From: an uncultured Bacteroidota bacterium
GTDB lineage: Bacteria > Bacteroidota > Bacteroidia > Bacteroidales > P3
Length of the DNA: 46,850 nt
Direction of reading: 5' to 3'
Assembly (NCBI GenBank): GCA_902774845.1
Contig: CACYJU010000018.1
Coordinates: 1 to 46,850, forward strand
Shown: positions 33,863 through 42,294 of the stretch, in pieces
Position numbering within the stretch: position 1 is the stretch's first letter
Layout: every line of letters begins with the position of its first letter
The notes under the pieces: generated by a model
Database searches by the model: none
Told to the model about the DNA's origin: nothing
Seen by the model: only the letters and a program-made list of their open reading frames with translations
Translations under genes and position numbers: made by a program

Positions 33863-34648
33863 ATGAACATAGTAGTTTGCATAAAACAAGTGCCGGACAC
33901 CACCGAGGTGAAGATCAACCCCGTCACCGGTACTCTCATCCGCGAGGGCGTTCCCAGCATCATGAACCCCGACGACAAGGGCGGCCTTGAGTTCGCCCTC
34001 CAACTGAAAGACCAGTACGGCGCCCACGTGACCGTCATCACCATGGGTCTTCCCCAGGCCGAAGCCATCCTCCGCGAAGCCCTCGCCATGGGTGTTGACC
34101 GCGCCATCCTGCTCACCGACCGCAAGCTCGGCGGCGCCGACACCCTCGCCACTTCGAGTGCCCTGGCCGGCGCTCTCCGCACCATGGACTTCGACCTCGT
34201 CATCACCGGCCGCCAGGCCATCGACGGCGACACCGCCCAGGTCGGCCCGCAGATTGCCGAGCATCTCGACCTCCCGCAGGTCAGCTACATGGAAGACCTC
34301 AAATACGACGAGAAGACCAAGACCTTCACCATCCGCAAGCAGATGGAGGACGGCTACCAGATCCTCGAGATGCAGGCCCCCTGCGTCGTCACCGCTCTGG
34401 CCAGCGCCGTGAAACCTCGCTACATGACCGTCAGCGGCATCGTCACCGCCTGGGACAAGGAAGTCGAGGTATGGGGTGCCGACCGCATCAACGTGCCCGA
34501 TGACCGCATCGGCAAGGCTGGCTCGCCCACCAGCGTGTTCAAAGCCTTCCCAAAGCAGCTCAAACCCGCCGGCGAAACCTTCGAACTCACACCCGAAGAG
34601 TCGGTCGAGCTCATCATCAACAAACTCAAAGAAAAACACATTATTTAG
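33863..34648 (+). CDS. etfB: electron transfer flavoprotein beta subunit
   Basis: A 261-aa subunit. The start MNIVVCIKQVPDTTEVKI and the block VITMGLPQAEAILREALAMG are typical of the EtfB group that pairs with clostridial-type acyl-CoA dehydrogenases, including electron-bifurcating forms; ITGRQAIDGDTAQVGPQIAE is the AMP/FAD-binding EtfB signature. The C-terminal stretch is the arm that contacts the dehydrogenase. It is followed by etfA and preceded by the broken dehydrogenase. The stop codon TAG is the first three bases of a heptamer unit. Confidence 0.95.
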   Translation: MNIVVCIKQVPDTTEVKINPVTGTLIREGVPSIMNPDDKGGLEFALQLKDQYGAHVTVITMGLPQAEAILREALAMGVDRAILLTDRKLGGADTLATSSALAGALRTMDFDLVITGRQAIDGDTAQVGPQIAEHLDLPQVSYMEDLKYDEKTKTFTIRKQMEDGYQILEMQAPCVVTALASAVKPRYMTVSGIVTAWDKEVEVWGADRINVPDDRIGKAGSPTSVFKAFPKQLKPAGETFELTPEESVELIINKLKEKHII

Positions 34649-34721
34649 TGAATAGTGAAAAGTGAATTGTGAATAGACAATACACATTTGTCGAATCACT
34701 AATCACCAATCACGAATCACC
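34646..34721. repeat. palindromic heptamer element B
   Basis: Five 7-bp units of the TAGTGAA type begin at the etfB stop codon. A TACACA spacer follows, then TTTGTCG and four AATCACx units. The arms are reverse complements, so the whole forms a hairpin. It ends 15 bp before the etfA ATG. Confidence 0.85.
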
Positions 34722-34735
34722 CAAAATCAAAGATT

Positions 34736-35746
34736 ATGAATTTATCAGATTATAAAGACGTTTACGTATTTGCCGAGCAACGCGACGGCAAGATACAGAA
34801 TGTGGCTCTTGAGCTGCTCGGCAAAGCCCGCGAGCTGGCCGACGCCAACAAGGAGAAGGTAGTCGCCATCCTCCTCGGCAAGAACATCAAGGACAAAGCC
34901 GCCGAGCTTATAGCCGCCGGCGCCGACAAGGTGCTCGTCGTCGATCACGACCTGCTCGAGACCTACCTCACCGAGCCCTACACCGAGGCCATCACACAGA
35001 TTATCAAAGAGCAGAAACCCAGCATCCTGCTCATCGGCGCCACCACCATCGGCCGCGACCTCGGCCCCCGCGTGTCGGCCCGCAACGTGACCGGCCTCAC
35101 CGCCGACGCCACCAAGCTCGAAATCTCCGACGACGAGGCCCACGAGTTCCGTATGACCCGTCCCGCCTTCGGCGGCAACCTCATGGCCACCATCCTCTGC
35201 AAGGACAACCGTCCGCAGATGTCCACCGTGCGCCCCGGCGTCATGCAGAAACTCCCCGCCGACCCCAGCCGCAAAGGCGAGGTGGTTGACTACAAAATCG
35301 CCTTCGACGAGAAGAAAATCAGCCGCGTCAAGATCGTCAAGACCGTCAAAGAGAAGAAGACCGTCACCGACATCGCCGCCGCCAAGATACTCGTCTCCGG
35401 CGGACGCGGCGTGGGCAACACCGAAGGCTTCGCCAAACTCGAGGCCCTCGCCAAGGAACTCGGCGGCGAAGTGTCGAGCAGCCGTGCCATGGTTGACGCA
35501 GGCGTCATGCCAGCCGACCGCCAGGTGGGACAGACCGGCAAGACCGTCCGCCCAGCCCTCTACATGGCATGCGGCATCAGCGGCGCCATCCAGCACCTCG
35601 CCGGCATGGAGGAGAGCGAATACATCATCGCCATCAACAAGGACAAGTTCGCCCCCATCTTCAGCGTTGCCGACCTCGGCATCGTAGGCGACCTCCACAA
35701 GATAGTCCCCATGCTCACCGAGCGCCTAAAAGCCATGCAGAAGTAA
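34736..35746 (+). CDS. etfA: electron transfer flavoprotein alpha subunit
   Basis: A 336-aa FAD-binding subunit. The N-terminal half includes [20 protein letters not shown], and the C-terminal FAD domain has [12 protein letters not shown] near residue 222, [20 protein letters not shown] and [20 protein letters not shown], the ETF-alpha signature. With EtfB it would receive electrons from the upstream acyl-CoA dehydrogenase. The Rnf complex encoded at 15-20 kb could take the ferredoxin reduced if this Etf is bifurcating. A strong terminator follows. Confidence 0.96.
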   Translation: MNLSDYKDVYVFAEQRDGKIQNVALELLGKARELADANKEKVVAILLGKNIKDKAAELIAAGADKVLVVDHDLLETYLTEPYTEAITQIIKEQKPSILLIGATTIGRDLGPRVSARNVTGLTADATKLEISDDEAHEFRMTRPAFGGNLMATILCKDNRPQMSTVRPGVMQKLPADPSRKGEVVDYKIAFDEKKISRVKIVKTVKEKKTVTDIAAAKILVSGGRGVGNTEGFAKLEALAKELGGEVSSSRAMVDAGVMPADRQVGQTGKTVRPALYMACGISGAIQHLAGMEESEYIIAINKDKFAPIFSVADLGIVGDLHKIVPMLTERLKAMQK

Positions 35747-35761
35747 CCGTCCAGCGGTACT

Positions 35762-35810
35762 GCAATAGAAAGAAGCATCCCAAGATTCCACATTGGGATG
35801 CTTTTTTTTC
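35762..35810 (+). terminator. etfA terminator, left copy of a repeated hairpin
   Basis: AAGCATCCCAA pairs with TTGGGATGCTT, followed by a T8 run. The same hairpin and the preceding GCAATAG recur at 37386-37430, on the far side of hipBA. Confidence 0.9.
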
Positions 35811-35830
35811 GTTATTTCAAATATTATTCG

Positions 35831-35839
35831 TACCTTTGC
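35831..35839 (+). promoter_or_regulatory. hipBA -7 box
   Basis: TACCTTTGC lies 66 bp before the hipB ATG and is embedded in GTAC-N9-GTAC (35830-35846), a possible operator. Confidence 0.55.
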
Positions 35840-35893
35840 AATGTACATAACACATAACATTTGATGTTTTAAAGACTAAAACAAAGAATAGCG

Positions 35894-35907
35894 CATAATA
35901 TATTATG
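35894..35907. promoter_or_regulatory. palindrome over the hipB start codon
   Basis: CATAATATATTATG is a perfect 14-bp palindrome ending in the hipB ATG. A HipB-type antitoxin binding here could repress its own operon. The assignment rests only on symmetry and position. Confidence 0.45.
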
Positions 35908-36216
35908 TATAATAAATACACATTCGACCCCTATCCGCTACAAGTGACAATGCAGCGGATGGCGGAGAACCTGAAGGCCCGTCGGCTGGAAAGGAAGCTC
36001 TCCACCAAGAGCTTGTCGACAATGAGTGGAGTGCCCGCCTCGACCATACAGCATTTCGAGCTGAAACACAGCATCTCTCTCGAGTCTTACGTCAAGCTGG
36101 CCAAAGCTTTAGGCTATTCCGAAGAGATAATGCAACTACTGGCCGAGCCGAAATACGACACAATGGAGGAGCTGTTGGAGATAAACAAGAACAAAAACCG
36201 AAAGCGCGGAGTATGA
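35905..36216 (+). CDS. hipB: HipB-type antitoxin, HTH protein
   Basis: A 103-aa protein with an Xre-type helix-turn-helix at about residues 15-72: MQRMAENLKARRLERKLSTK, SLSTMSGVPASTIQHFE and SLESYVKLAKALGYSEE. The C-terminal tail is charged. The stop codon overlaps the ATG of the HipA-like kinase (ATGA), the usual hipBA layout, in which HipB represses the operon and neutralises HipA. Confidence 0.88.
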   Translation: MYNKYTFDPYPLQVTMQRMAENLKARRLERKLSTKSLSTMSGVPASTIQHFELKHSISLESYVKLAKALGYSEEIMQLLAEPKYDTMEELLEINKNKNRKRGV

Positions 36217-37295
36217 TTAAGAATGTATTAAGCGTCAGCGTGATTTATCACGGTCTCAAGGTAGGCACCTTGTCGATGGGCAACCAAGGGTGTTGTCAGT
36301 TTGAGTACGACCGTTCATGGCTGCGCGATGGTTTTTCCATCTCCCCACTGCAGCTGCCGCTCAAGGCCGGTCTTTTTTCAGCCAAGTGGCAGCCATTCAA
36401 TGGCAACTTCGGCGTATTCGAAGACAGCCTTCCCGGTGGCTATGGAGAATATTTGCTTCGAAAGGTGTTGCATCGTGAGGGAATCGACTATGGCAGCCTC
36501 ACCCCCGTCCAGCGACTGAGCATCGTGGGCAACTCAGGTATGGGAGCCCTGTGCTACATCCCGGAAAGCAAGATTGGCGAACCACAGTCAAACCTCACTC
36601 TCGACGAGATGCAAGCCCTTGCCCTCAATGTACTTTCCGAACGCACCGACGAAGGGTCAGAACTGCTACTGGTCGGCAGCGGCAATTCCGGAGGTGTGCG
36701 TCCCAAGTGCCTTTACAGCGACGAGAGTGGACACTGGCTCGTGAAGTTCCGCCACACCTTCGACCCCATGGATATCGGCCAGCAGGAATATCACTACAAC
36801 GAACTGGCGCAACGTGCCGGCATCGACGTGCCGGAGTTCCGGTTGATGGAGGGCAAATATTTCGCCACACGGCGATTCGACATCGACGACGAGGGCAACC
36901 GACTCCACATGGCCACCGCCAGCGGACTGCTCAACGAGCCCCTCTCACCTCCCAAGATGGACTACCACAGCCTTCTGCAGCTCACCGGATTCCTCACGCA
37001 GTCGCCCGACGCCGTCGAGCAGCAGTTCCGCCGCATGGTCTTCAACCACTATGCCCGCAACTTCGACGACCATGCCCGCAATTTCAGCTTCCTCTGCTGC
37101 GACGGACGGTGGGAACTCGCACCAGCCTACGACCTCACCAACGACCAGACCCTCGGCGAGCACGCAACCACCGTCAACTTCAAAGGCAACCCCACCGATG
37201 AAGACATGATCGCCGTAGGCATGAACACCAGGATGTCACGCGAACGATGCCGACAGGTCATTGATGAAGTAAAGGCTGTCATCAAAGATATATAG
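36213..37295 (+). CDS. hipA: HipA-type serine/threonine kinase toxin
   Basis: A 360-aa protein with the N-terminal HipA subdomain (PLQLPLKAGLFSAKWQPFNG, FGVFEDSLPGGYGEYLLRKV) and the kinase core: GSGNSGGVRPKCLY, a glycine-rich loop with the phosphorylatable-loop position, the ATP-binding Lys in HWLVKFRH, and the catalytic and metal segments HYARNFDDHARNFSFL and LAPAYDLTNDQ. HipA toxins typically phosphorylate aminoacyl-tRNA synthetases and halt growth. It looks complete. Toxin and antitoxin are bracketed by two nearly identical terminator repeats. Confidence 0.9.
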   Translation: MIKNVLSVSVIYHGLKVGTLSMGNQGCCQFEYDRSWLRDGFSISPLQLPLKAGLFSAKWQPFNGNFGVFEDSLPGGYGEYLLRKVLHREGIDYGSLTPVQRLSIVGNSGMGALCYIPESKIGEPQSNLTLDEMQALALNVLSERTDEGSELLLVGSGNSGGVRPKCLYSDESGHWLVKFRHTFDPMDIGQQEYHYNELAQRAGIDVPEFRLMEGKYFATRRFDIDDEGNRLHMATASGLLNEPLSPPKMDYHSLLQLTGFLTQSPDAVEQQFRRMVFNHYARNFDDHARNFSFLCCDGRWELAPAYDLTNDQTLGEHATTVNFKGNPTDEDMIAVGMNTRMSRERCRQVIDEVKAVIKDI

Positions 37296-37385
37296 GTTCT
37301 TTTTTATGATTTAAAAAAAAACTTTGCAAAATCAGCCGAAAACAATAACAACACACTGCCTTTCAACCAATCGTCCAACAACCCC

Positions 37386-37430
37386 GCAATAGCAAAAAGC
37401 ATCCCAACATTCTCTTTGGGATGCTTTTTT
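37386..37430 (+). terminator. hipA terminator, right copy of the repeated hairpin
   Basis: AGCATCCCAA and TTGGGATGCT form the stem, with an A5 tract before and T6 after. The A tract would also let it serve the minus-strand DUF262 gene. It matches 35762-35810 including GCAATAG, with only a few changes and one 1-bp indel. Confidence 0.9.
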
Positions 37431-37455
37431 GTCACCAGCGCAATGATCATCACTA

Positions 37456-38661
37456 TTATCTATTCCCCTTCGCCCTATTGTGTGTCTTGCAGAGCATCTG
37501 GCAGTTCTCTATCGAGGTCTCGCCGCCCTTACTCCAAGCCGTCACATGGTCGGCATCCATCTCCTCCAACTTCCAAATGCGACGTGCGTTTTGGTCGTGA
37601 CCGATAGCGCAATAGGGGCAGTTTGATTTGCTCTCAGATTTGGCCTGGGCGGTTTGTTTCTCATAAACCTTACGCATAGTGGGTTTGTCAAACAGTCGCA
37701 CATTCAACAGTCGGGTATCTTTACAGCCACCTAAAACATACGCAAAGATACCCTTGTGATCCGATACGAAGTCGTCTTGGTAAAGCTCTGCCACCTTTGC
37801 CGACACCTCGCTGTGGTTGTATGCATTCGAGTGGAAACGTTCGTAAAGGTCGCCCCAGTTCAGTCCCTGCATTTCGGGGTAGATGTCGTCGAAAAGGTTA
37901 TCGGCCCAGTCGATAACCGTATTGAAGTAAGTCTTGATTTCCTTTATGTTCGTATCTCTACGATGGGCACTCATATATGTGCTCACAGGATCTTTGGCTG
38001 AAGCCGTCTGTGGTGAAACAGATTTGCTTCTTGCCACCCATTCAAGAGCAGTTGCCAGAAACTGCTGACGGTTAGCTGGCCCCTTCACAAAACTCTCCCA
38101 TCGCTGAATTTTGGCATTCTGCGAGTTCGAAAACTCCGCCTTGCACAACGTCACGAATGGTCCCGAAAAGACGGCATTTAACTCCTCTTGATCGTTAAGG
38201 GGGATACCCGCAATGTTGATAGTAGTGAACCAATCTTTGATTTCCTCTTCGGCATTCTCACCCTCTCCCTTGCAAACATAGACAAGCAGTTTCGTATTGA
38301 GAATCTTTTTCTGTTTGCTTTCATCCAATCCGTCAAAAATCTGCTCCATCTCGTTAACCCTTACCGCAAACTTGTTTTTAATAAACCGTCCAAGCGAAGT
38401 AATACGCTGCTGTCCGTCAAGCACCTCAAAACGGTTTTCATCCACCTTATTGAAGTATATAAGTCCAAGCGGATATCCCTTCAATACCGATTCAATCACC
38501 GCAACATCCTTCTTGCCGTCGGCATAGATGTAGTTTCGCTGATATTCAGGCTGGATGGTCAACTTACCAGATAGGCCATACAGACCCTTGCCTTCCAACT
38601 CGTTGTATTCAAACCCGTCGCATATCTCCTCGACGGTGTACGTTTTCAGTTCCGTTTTCAT
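37456..38661 (-). CDS. DUF262-HNH nuclease, probable restriction component
   Basis: A 401-aa protein. The N-terminal half is a DUF262 (ParB/Srx-like) domain with IQPEYQRNYIYADGKKDVAV and FEVLDGQQRITSLGRF, the DGQQR motif linked to NTP use. The C-terminal 60 residues are an HNH nuclease: CPYCAIGHDQ, the metal His in MDADHVTAWSKGG and NCQMLCKTHNRAKG. GmrSD-like restriction enzymes have the same fold. It overlaps the upstream EcoRI-type methylase by one base, which makes a restriction-modification pair likely. The genes form one leadered transcription unit on the minus strand. Confidence 0.85.
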   Translation of the reverse strand: MKTELKTYTVEEICDGFEYNELEGKGLYGLSGKLTIQPEYQRNYIYADGKKDVAVIESVLKGYPLGLIYFNKVDENRFEVLDGQQRITSLGRFIKNKFAVRVNEMEQIFDGLDESKQKKILNTKLLVYVCKGEGENAEEEIKDWFTTINIAGIPLNDQEELNAVFSGPFVTLCKAEFSNSQNAKIQRWESFVKGPANRQQFLATALEWVARSKSVSPQTASAKDPVSTYMSAHRRDTNIKEIKTYFNTVIDWADNLFDDIYPEMQGLNWGDLYERFHSNAYNHSEVSAKVAELYQDDFVSDHKGIFAYVLGGCKDTRLLNVRLFDKPTMRKVYEKQTAQAKSESKSNCPYCAIGHDQNARRIWKLEEMDADHVTAWSKGGETSIENCQMLCKTHNRAKGNR

Positions 38662-39740
38662 TATGATTGTTTTTTGCGGATTAATATTCGTGCGAAGGGC
38701 TTAATTGGGTAGCCGTCAAGTAAATAATAAAGTTGCCCGTCTCTAAGGCTTGGGTTAACTTTCTTCAATTCACGTGGGAATGGTTTCAATCCCAATTCTT
38801 TGCCAGAATCACCCTCGGCAATGCCAATTATTTCAAATTGTTCTGGACAATACTTTTCCAAAAAAGACTTCGGTAAACCCATTGCACCATTGTAATCTGA
38901 CGGAATGGCATCAACAAAAGGAACTTCTATTGCATCATAATTCTCGTAATGAATGTATTCCTTTTTACCACGTATTTCTTTGTGTTTACTATGCTTGAAG
39001 TTCTCAGCCATAGTCATTAATCGAAGAGGCTGATGTCGTCTTCCGTGGTCAATATTCGTGTACCAACAAGTATTCCCCATCTTCATAAATCCACCTTCAG
39101 GTTTGATATACTCTCTCGCACCACTCGAAACGCCCATCCACATCACATTGTCTTTCAGCAGGGGGAAAACCTCTTTATATGAGACGGCATTCATATTTCC
39201 AATGATTATAAACTGTTTGTTGGCCTCCATCAACCATGCCACAAACTCCCGGAACAACGAGAACGGCGGATTGGTAATGATGATGTCGGCCTCGTCGCGA
39301 AGGGCTTTCACCTCGTCGCTGCGGAAGTCGCCGTCGCCTTCGAGATAAGTCCAATGCAAGTCGTTGATATTGAATCGCCCGTCATTGTTGATATCCTCAT
39401 CCAGAATAAAAATCTTGCCGTTGGTTCGACTTTTGTCTGCATCATAGTAGGGGCTTTCCGTCTCAAAGATTGTCGGTTTCCACTCCTGTATCTTTTTCGA
39501 CTCAACGGCATAGCTTGTAGAAATGAGTTTTTTCAATCCCAACAGCTCGAAATTCTGCGCAAAAAATTTGGTGAAATTGCTCCACTCTGGATCATCACAG
39601 GGCAGCAGCACCGTCTTACCTCTAAACACATCCGCATCATACTCCAGATAGGCGTTTATTTCCTTCTGAATATCGGGATATTGAGTGTAAAACTCGTCGT
39701 TCTTTGCATTTTTGGCATTTGCCAAGTTCGTGTTCGCCAT
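38661..39740 (-). CDS. EcoRI-family adenine-specific DNA methyltransferase
   Basis: A 359-aa protein. NAKNDEFYTQYPDIQKEINAY at the start and LLPCDDPEWSNFTKFFAQNF are characteristic of the EcoRI methylase family. DIIITNPPFSLFREFVAWL contains the NPPF catalytic motif IV for N6-adenine methylation. Related enzymes modify GAATTC, but the target here cannot be read from sequence. It is the first gene of the unit with the DUF262-HNH gene. A 9-bp hairpin (39747-39779) lies just upstream of its ATG. Confidence 0.9.
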   Translation of the reverse strand: MANTNLANAKNAKNDEFYTQYPDIQKEINAYLEYDADVFRGKTVLLPCDDPEWSNFTKFFAQNFELLGLKKLISTSYAVESKKIQEWKPTIFETESPYYDADKSRTNGKIFILDEDINNDGRFNINDLHWTYLEGDGDFRSDEVKALRDEADIIITNPPFSLFREFVAWLMEANKQFIIIGNMNAVSYKEVFPLLKDNVMWMGVSSGAREYIKPEGGFMKMGNTCWYTNIDHGRRHQPLRLMTMAENFKHSKHKEIRGKKEYIHYENYDAIEVPFVDAIPSDYNGAMGLPKSFLEKYCPEQFEIIGIAEGDSGKELGLKPFPRELKKVNPSLRDGQLYYLLDGYPIKPFARILIRKKQS

Positions 39741-39746
39741 AGTTCA

Positions 39747-39779
39747 ATTGATAGCTTCGTTTTGCGCATTGCTATCAAT
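39747..39779 (-). promoter_or_regulatory. hairpin next to the methylase start codon
   Basis: ATTGATAGC and GCTATCAAT pair around a 15-nt loop. The stem begins six bases from the methylase ATG, so it may tune translation initiation of the R-M unit. Confidence 0.5.
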
Positions 39780-39817
39780 CGACGCGACGCAATAAAAAAA
39801 GGTGCGGTTTTCTTACT

Positions 39818-39980
39818 GCGTTTAGCGAGGCGGCCTCGGATGGATACCTCTTGCAAGAATAAGAGCCTACACCTAAGTGTAGCACACCTTATTTCCTTGC
39901 ACAGCATCCAATCATGAGTGCCATACTGATTATTTCAGTGGTTTATATCCAATAAGTTTCCGAGGCTCTTGGCTAAACGC
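39818..39980 (-). ncRNA. candidate structured RNA in the R-M leader
   Basis: The 163-bp region can fold into nested stems. The closing stem is 39818-39826 with 39972-39980 (GCGTTTAGC/GCTAAACGC), then 39834-39840 with 39959-39965, and 39841-39846 with 39946-39951. Inside are 39852-39857 with 39896-39901, 39859-39863 with 39888-39892, 39867-39872 with 39877-39882, and 39925-39929 with 39935-39939. A consensus minus-strand promoter lies 70 bp upstream and the methylase gene 78 bp downstream, so the minus strand is favoured. A T7 run on that strand at 39793-39799 could end an independent RNA. No known RNA family was recognised, and no reverse transcriptase is nearby. Confidence 0.55.
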
Positions 39981-40013
39981 GAAATAATAGTAATGCTTCG
40001 TTATATTTCAGCA

Positions 40014-40034
40014 GCTCACCAACTCTCGGTGAGC
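40014..40034 (-). promoter_or_regulatory. hairpin near the 5' end of the R-M leader
   Basis: GCTCACC and GGTGAGC form a perfect 7-bp stem with a 7-nt loop, directly downstream of the promoter at 40051-40082 on the minus strand. Confidence 0.55.
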
Positions 40035-40050
40035 CTATATCTTTCAAGGC

Positions 40051-40082
40051 GCAAAGTTACAAAGAATATTCAGAATGACAAA
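40051..40082 (-). promoter_or_regulatory. promoter of the R-M leader
   Basis: On the minus strand TTTG (40082-40079) precedes TAACTTTGC (40059-40051) by 19 bp. Transcription would start near 40045, giving a leader of about 300 nt before the methylase ATG. Confidence 0.65.
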
Positions 40083-40131
40083 ATAGCTTTGCGGATATTA
40101 TACACTCCTCCCACCTCTCAACAATTCTTCG

Positions 40132-40140
40132 TAACTTTGC
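40132..40140 (+). promoter_or_regulatory. Argonaute gene -7 box
   Basis: TAACTTTGC lies 33 bp before the Argonaute ATG. A -33 TTTG at the usual distance is not seen. Confidence 0.5.
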
Positions 40141-40173
40141 AGTCTGGAAAATAATTAAGCACACTCATACATT

Positions 40174-42294
40174 ATGAGCAAATTAGTTTTTAATAGCATC
40201 TCCGTCGAAAGACGAAACAATTTCAAGGCATTTGAACTATTCGCTGGATGTGACAGCTTAACCGAGGAGGCTGAGAATACGTGGAAGTATGCGACCATCC
40301 GTATATCGAAAGAATCATACGAAAATCTCTGGAATGATAATCCATGCCTAAGTGAGTTGTCGGAGGTTTTCCTTGTTACATGGGAGGAAGAACTCTACGA
40401 TATTCCAAGGGGCGAACAATTCTCGGTCAATGCTGATTTGAACCAGTTATGTCGTATCGGCAGATATGAGTTGACTCAAAAGATTGTCCGATACTTTAGA
40501 GGACTAGGATTTCCTGTATGTCGTGATTTTATTGGAAGAATTGAAATTTGGGTTCCCAAAGATGAAGGGGACTCCATACTGTACAGCAAATACACCCTCA
40601 GGCCTTATTTCCAAGAAATAACAGATGGATGGCAAATCGACGTCAGTCATAGTGGAGAAACACGATGCTCTAAGAAAACCTTGTACGAAGTCGATCTTGA
40701 TGACCACGGATATGATGTCGTCGTTGGTACTGAGGTTCTGTTCAGAAAGAAAGTAAAACAACGACATTTTCAAAAAAATGGTGGAGGCTGTCCCGTAATA
40801 AACAAGTATACTGGGCGGGTGCTGAACTTGTCAGAACCTCGTTCCTATGATAGGAACAAATATGCAACAAAGATAAAGAAAATATACGACTTCATCCGTA
40901 CTTACCTTTTGACTTCTCAATTTCAAGATGCCTTAGACATCAACATACTGGATAATGGTGCGTTGATACAGGTAAAACCCGATAATATACTCATGGTTGA
41001 CGAGAAGGCAAAGAACCTAATTTATGGCGATGGTTATATTGGGTCTCTGCCCCGTAACGAATTCTCTCTGCATGGGCCGTATTCTCAGCCCCAACCCTTC
41101 AAGTATTTCTTCATCAGCTTAAACTCAGATAAAAGTAATGTTGCAAGAAGTCGTCTATACAACATTTTTCAAAATGGAATCGACTCATCTGTAATACGTC
41201 CAAACGACAAAGAATATGGCACAAATAAAAAATTCAGGCGTCTTGGTGAATTCTTAAACCAGCCTCTGTCATGGGAATCTAATCTAAGTCTTCGATATTC
41301 TTCATATGATACAGCATTATCCGAATTGCGGAATCATTTGGAAAATACTAATCGCTTTATTCCAGGCACTAACTATATAGCTATCATTATTAGCGAGATT
41401 TGTAAAGACACTCCAAATTCATCCCTGCATGAACTTTACTACAGGATGAAGGAACTGCTAATGAAATCAAAAATCACTTCGCAAGTAATATATGCTCCGA
41501 ATATTGACAATATCCATTTCGACTGGTTTCTTCCCAATATTGCCGCGGCCATCACAGGCAAGCAAAACGGTATGGCTTGGGGGTTGGAAAGTCTTTCTCA
41601 TAAAAATGATATGATTGTCGGTATTGGAGCATCCAAACAGCATGGTAAGAAACCATACCTTGGCACCGCTTTCTGTTTCGACAAAAAAGGTCAATTTCGC
41701 GAATTTGATTGCTGTCAGGCAGAAGACACAGAGGCTTTAGGCACAAGTCTGAAGAAAGCGTTATGGCAGTTTTGTAAACAGTATGGCAAGCCTGACCGGC
41801 TGATTATTCATTACTACAAAAAACTGAAAAAGTGTGAAAGTGAACAGATTGAAATGATGCTTAAACAGAACAGCCTGCAATGTCCGGTGTACGTAGTCAA
41901 TATGGTCACGGCTGCGAACGACGACCTGATTGCTTTCGATACCAACAAGAGTGACTTTATGCCCTCAAGCGGTACTTTCGTTCATTTGAGGTACACCCAG
42001 TTCCTACTTTATAATAATGAGCGATACACAGAGAACGGCAAATGCGAAGTATTATTTCCCATAAAATTAACTATCACAAGCGCCAACACAAACACAGGTG
42101 GGGTTCTTACCAAAGAAGATACGATAGACATCATCACTCAAGTATATCAGTTTTGTCGACTCTACTGGAAGTCTGTCAAAATGCAGAATGTACCGATAAC
42201 GATTGCCTATCCGGAATTGGTGGCTCATTATGTCCCACATTTCAACGACGAAAACCTACCGGATTTCGGGAAACATAATCTTTGGATGCTATAA
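40174..42294 (+). CDS. prokaryotic Argonaute, catalytically inactive PIWI
   Basis: A 706-aa protein. The last 320 residues have the MID and PIWI layout of Argonautes. MID 5'-phosphate pocket residues are visible as Y423, K426, Q437 (ITSQV) and K463 (TGKQNG), and the C-terminus ends in a hydrophobic LWML that usually inserts into that pocket. PIWI starts at IVGIGASK (482-486). The Asp of the DEDX tetrad is Gly485, the Asp after IIH is Tyr548, and the last acidic site is P680/E681, so slicing is unlikely. The N-terminal 390 residues should hold N and possibly a reduced PAZ region. It overlaps the next gene by 13 bp. Likely a guide-directed sensor in defence. Confidence 0.85.
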   Translation: MSKLVFNSISVERRNNFKAFELFAGCDSLTEEAENTWKYATIRISKESYENLWNDNPCLSELSEVFLVTWEEELYDIPRGEQFSVNADLNQLCRIGRYELTQKIVRYFRGLGFPVCRDFIGRIEIWVPKDEGDSILYSKYTLRPYFQEITDGWQIDVSHSGETRCSKKTLYEVDLDDHGYDVVVGTEVLFRKKVKQRHFQKNGGGCPVINKYTGRVLNLSEPRSYDRNKYATKIKKIYDFIRTYLLTSQFQDALDINILDNGALIQVKPDNILMVDEKAKNLIYGDGYIGSLPRNEFSLHGPYSQPQPFKYFFISLNSDKSNVARSRLYNIFQNGIDSSVIRPNDKEYGTNKKFRRLGEFLNQPLSWESNLSLRYSSYDTALSELRNHLENTNRFIPGTNYIAIIISEICKDTPNSSLHELYYRMKELLMKSKITSQVIYAPNIDNIHFDWFLPNIAAAITGKQNGMAWGLESLSHKNDMIVGIGASKQHGKKPYLGTAFCFDKKGQFREFDCCQAEDTEALGTSLKKALWQFCKQYGKPDRLIIHYYKKLKKCESEQIEMMLKQNSLQCPVYVVNMVTAANDDLIAFDTNKSDFMPSSGTFVHLRYTQFLLYNNERYTENGKCEVLFPIKLTITSANTNTGGVLTKEDTIDIITQVYQFCRLYWKSVKMQNVPITIAYPELVAHYVPHFNDENLPDFGKHNLWML

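Noticed and set aside
39818..39980. Retron or diversity-generating retroelement RNA
   Set aside because: No reverse transcriptase gene lies in the window and there is no variable/template repeat pair, so the structured region is left as an unknown RNA.
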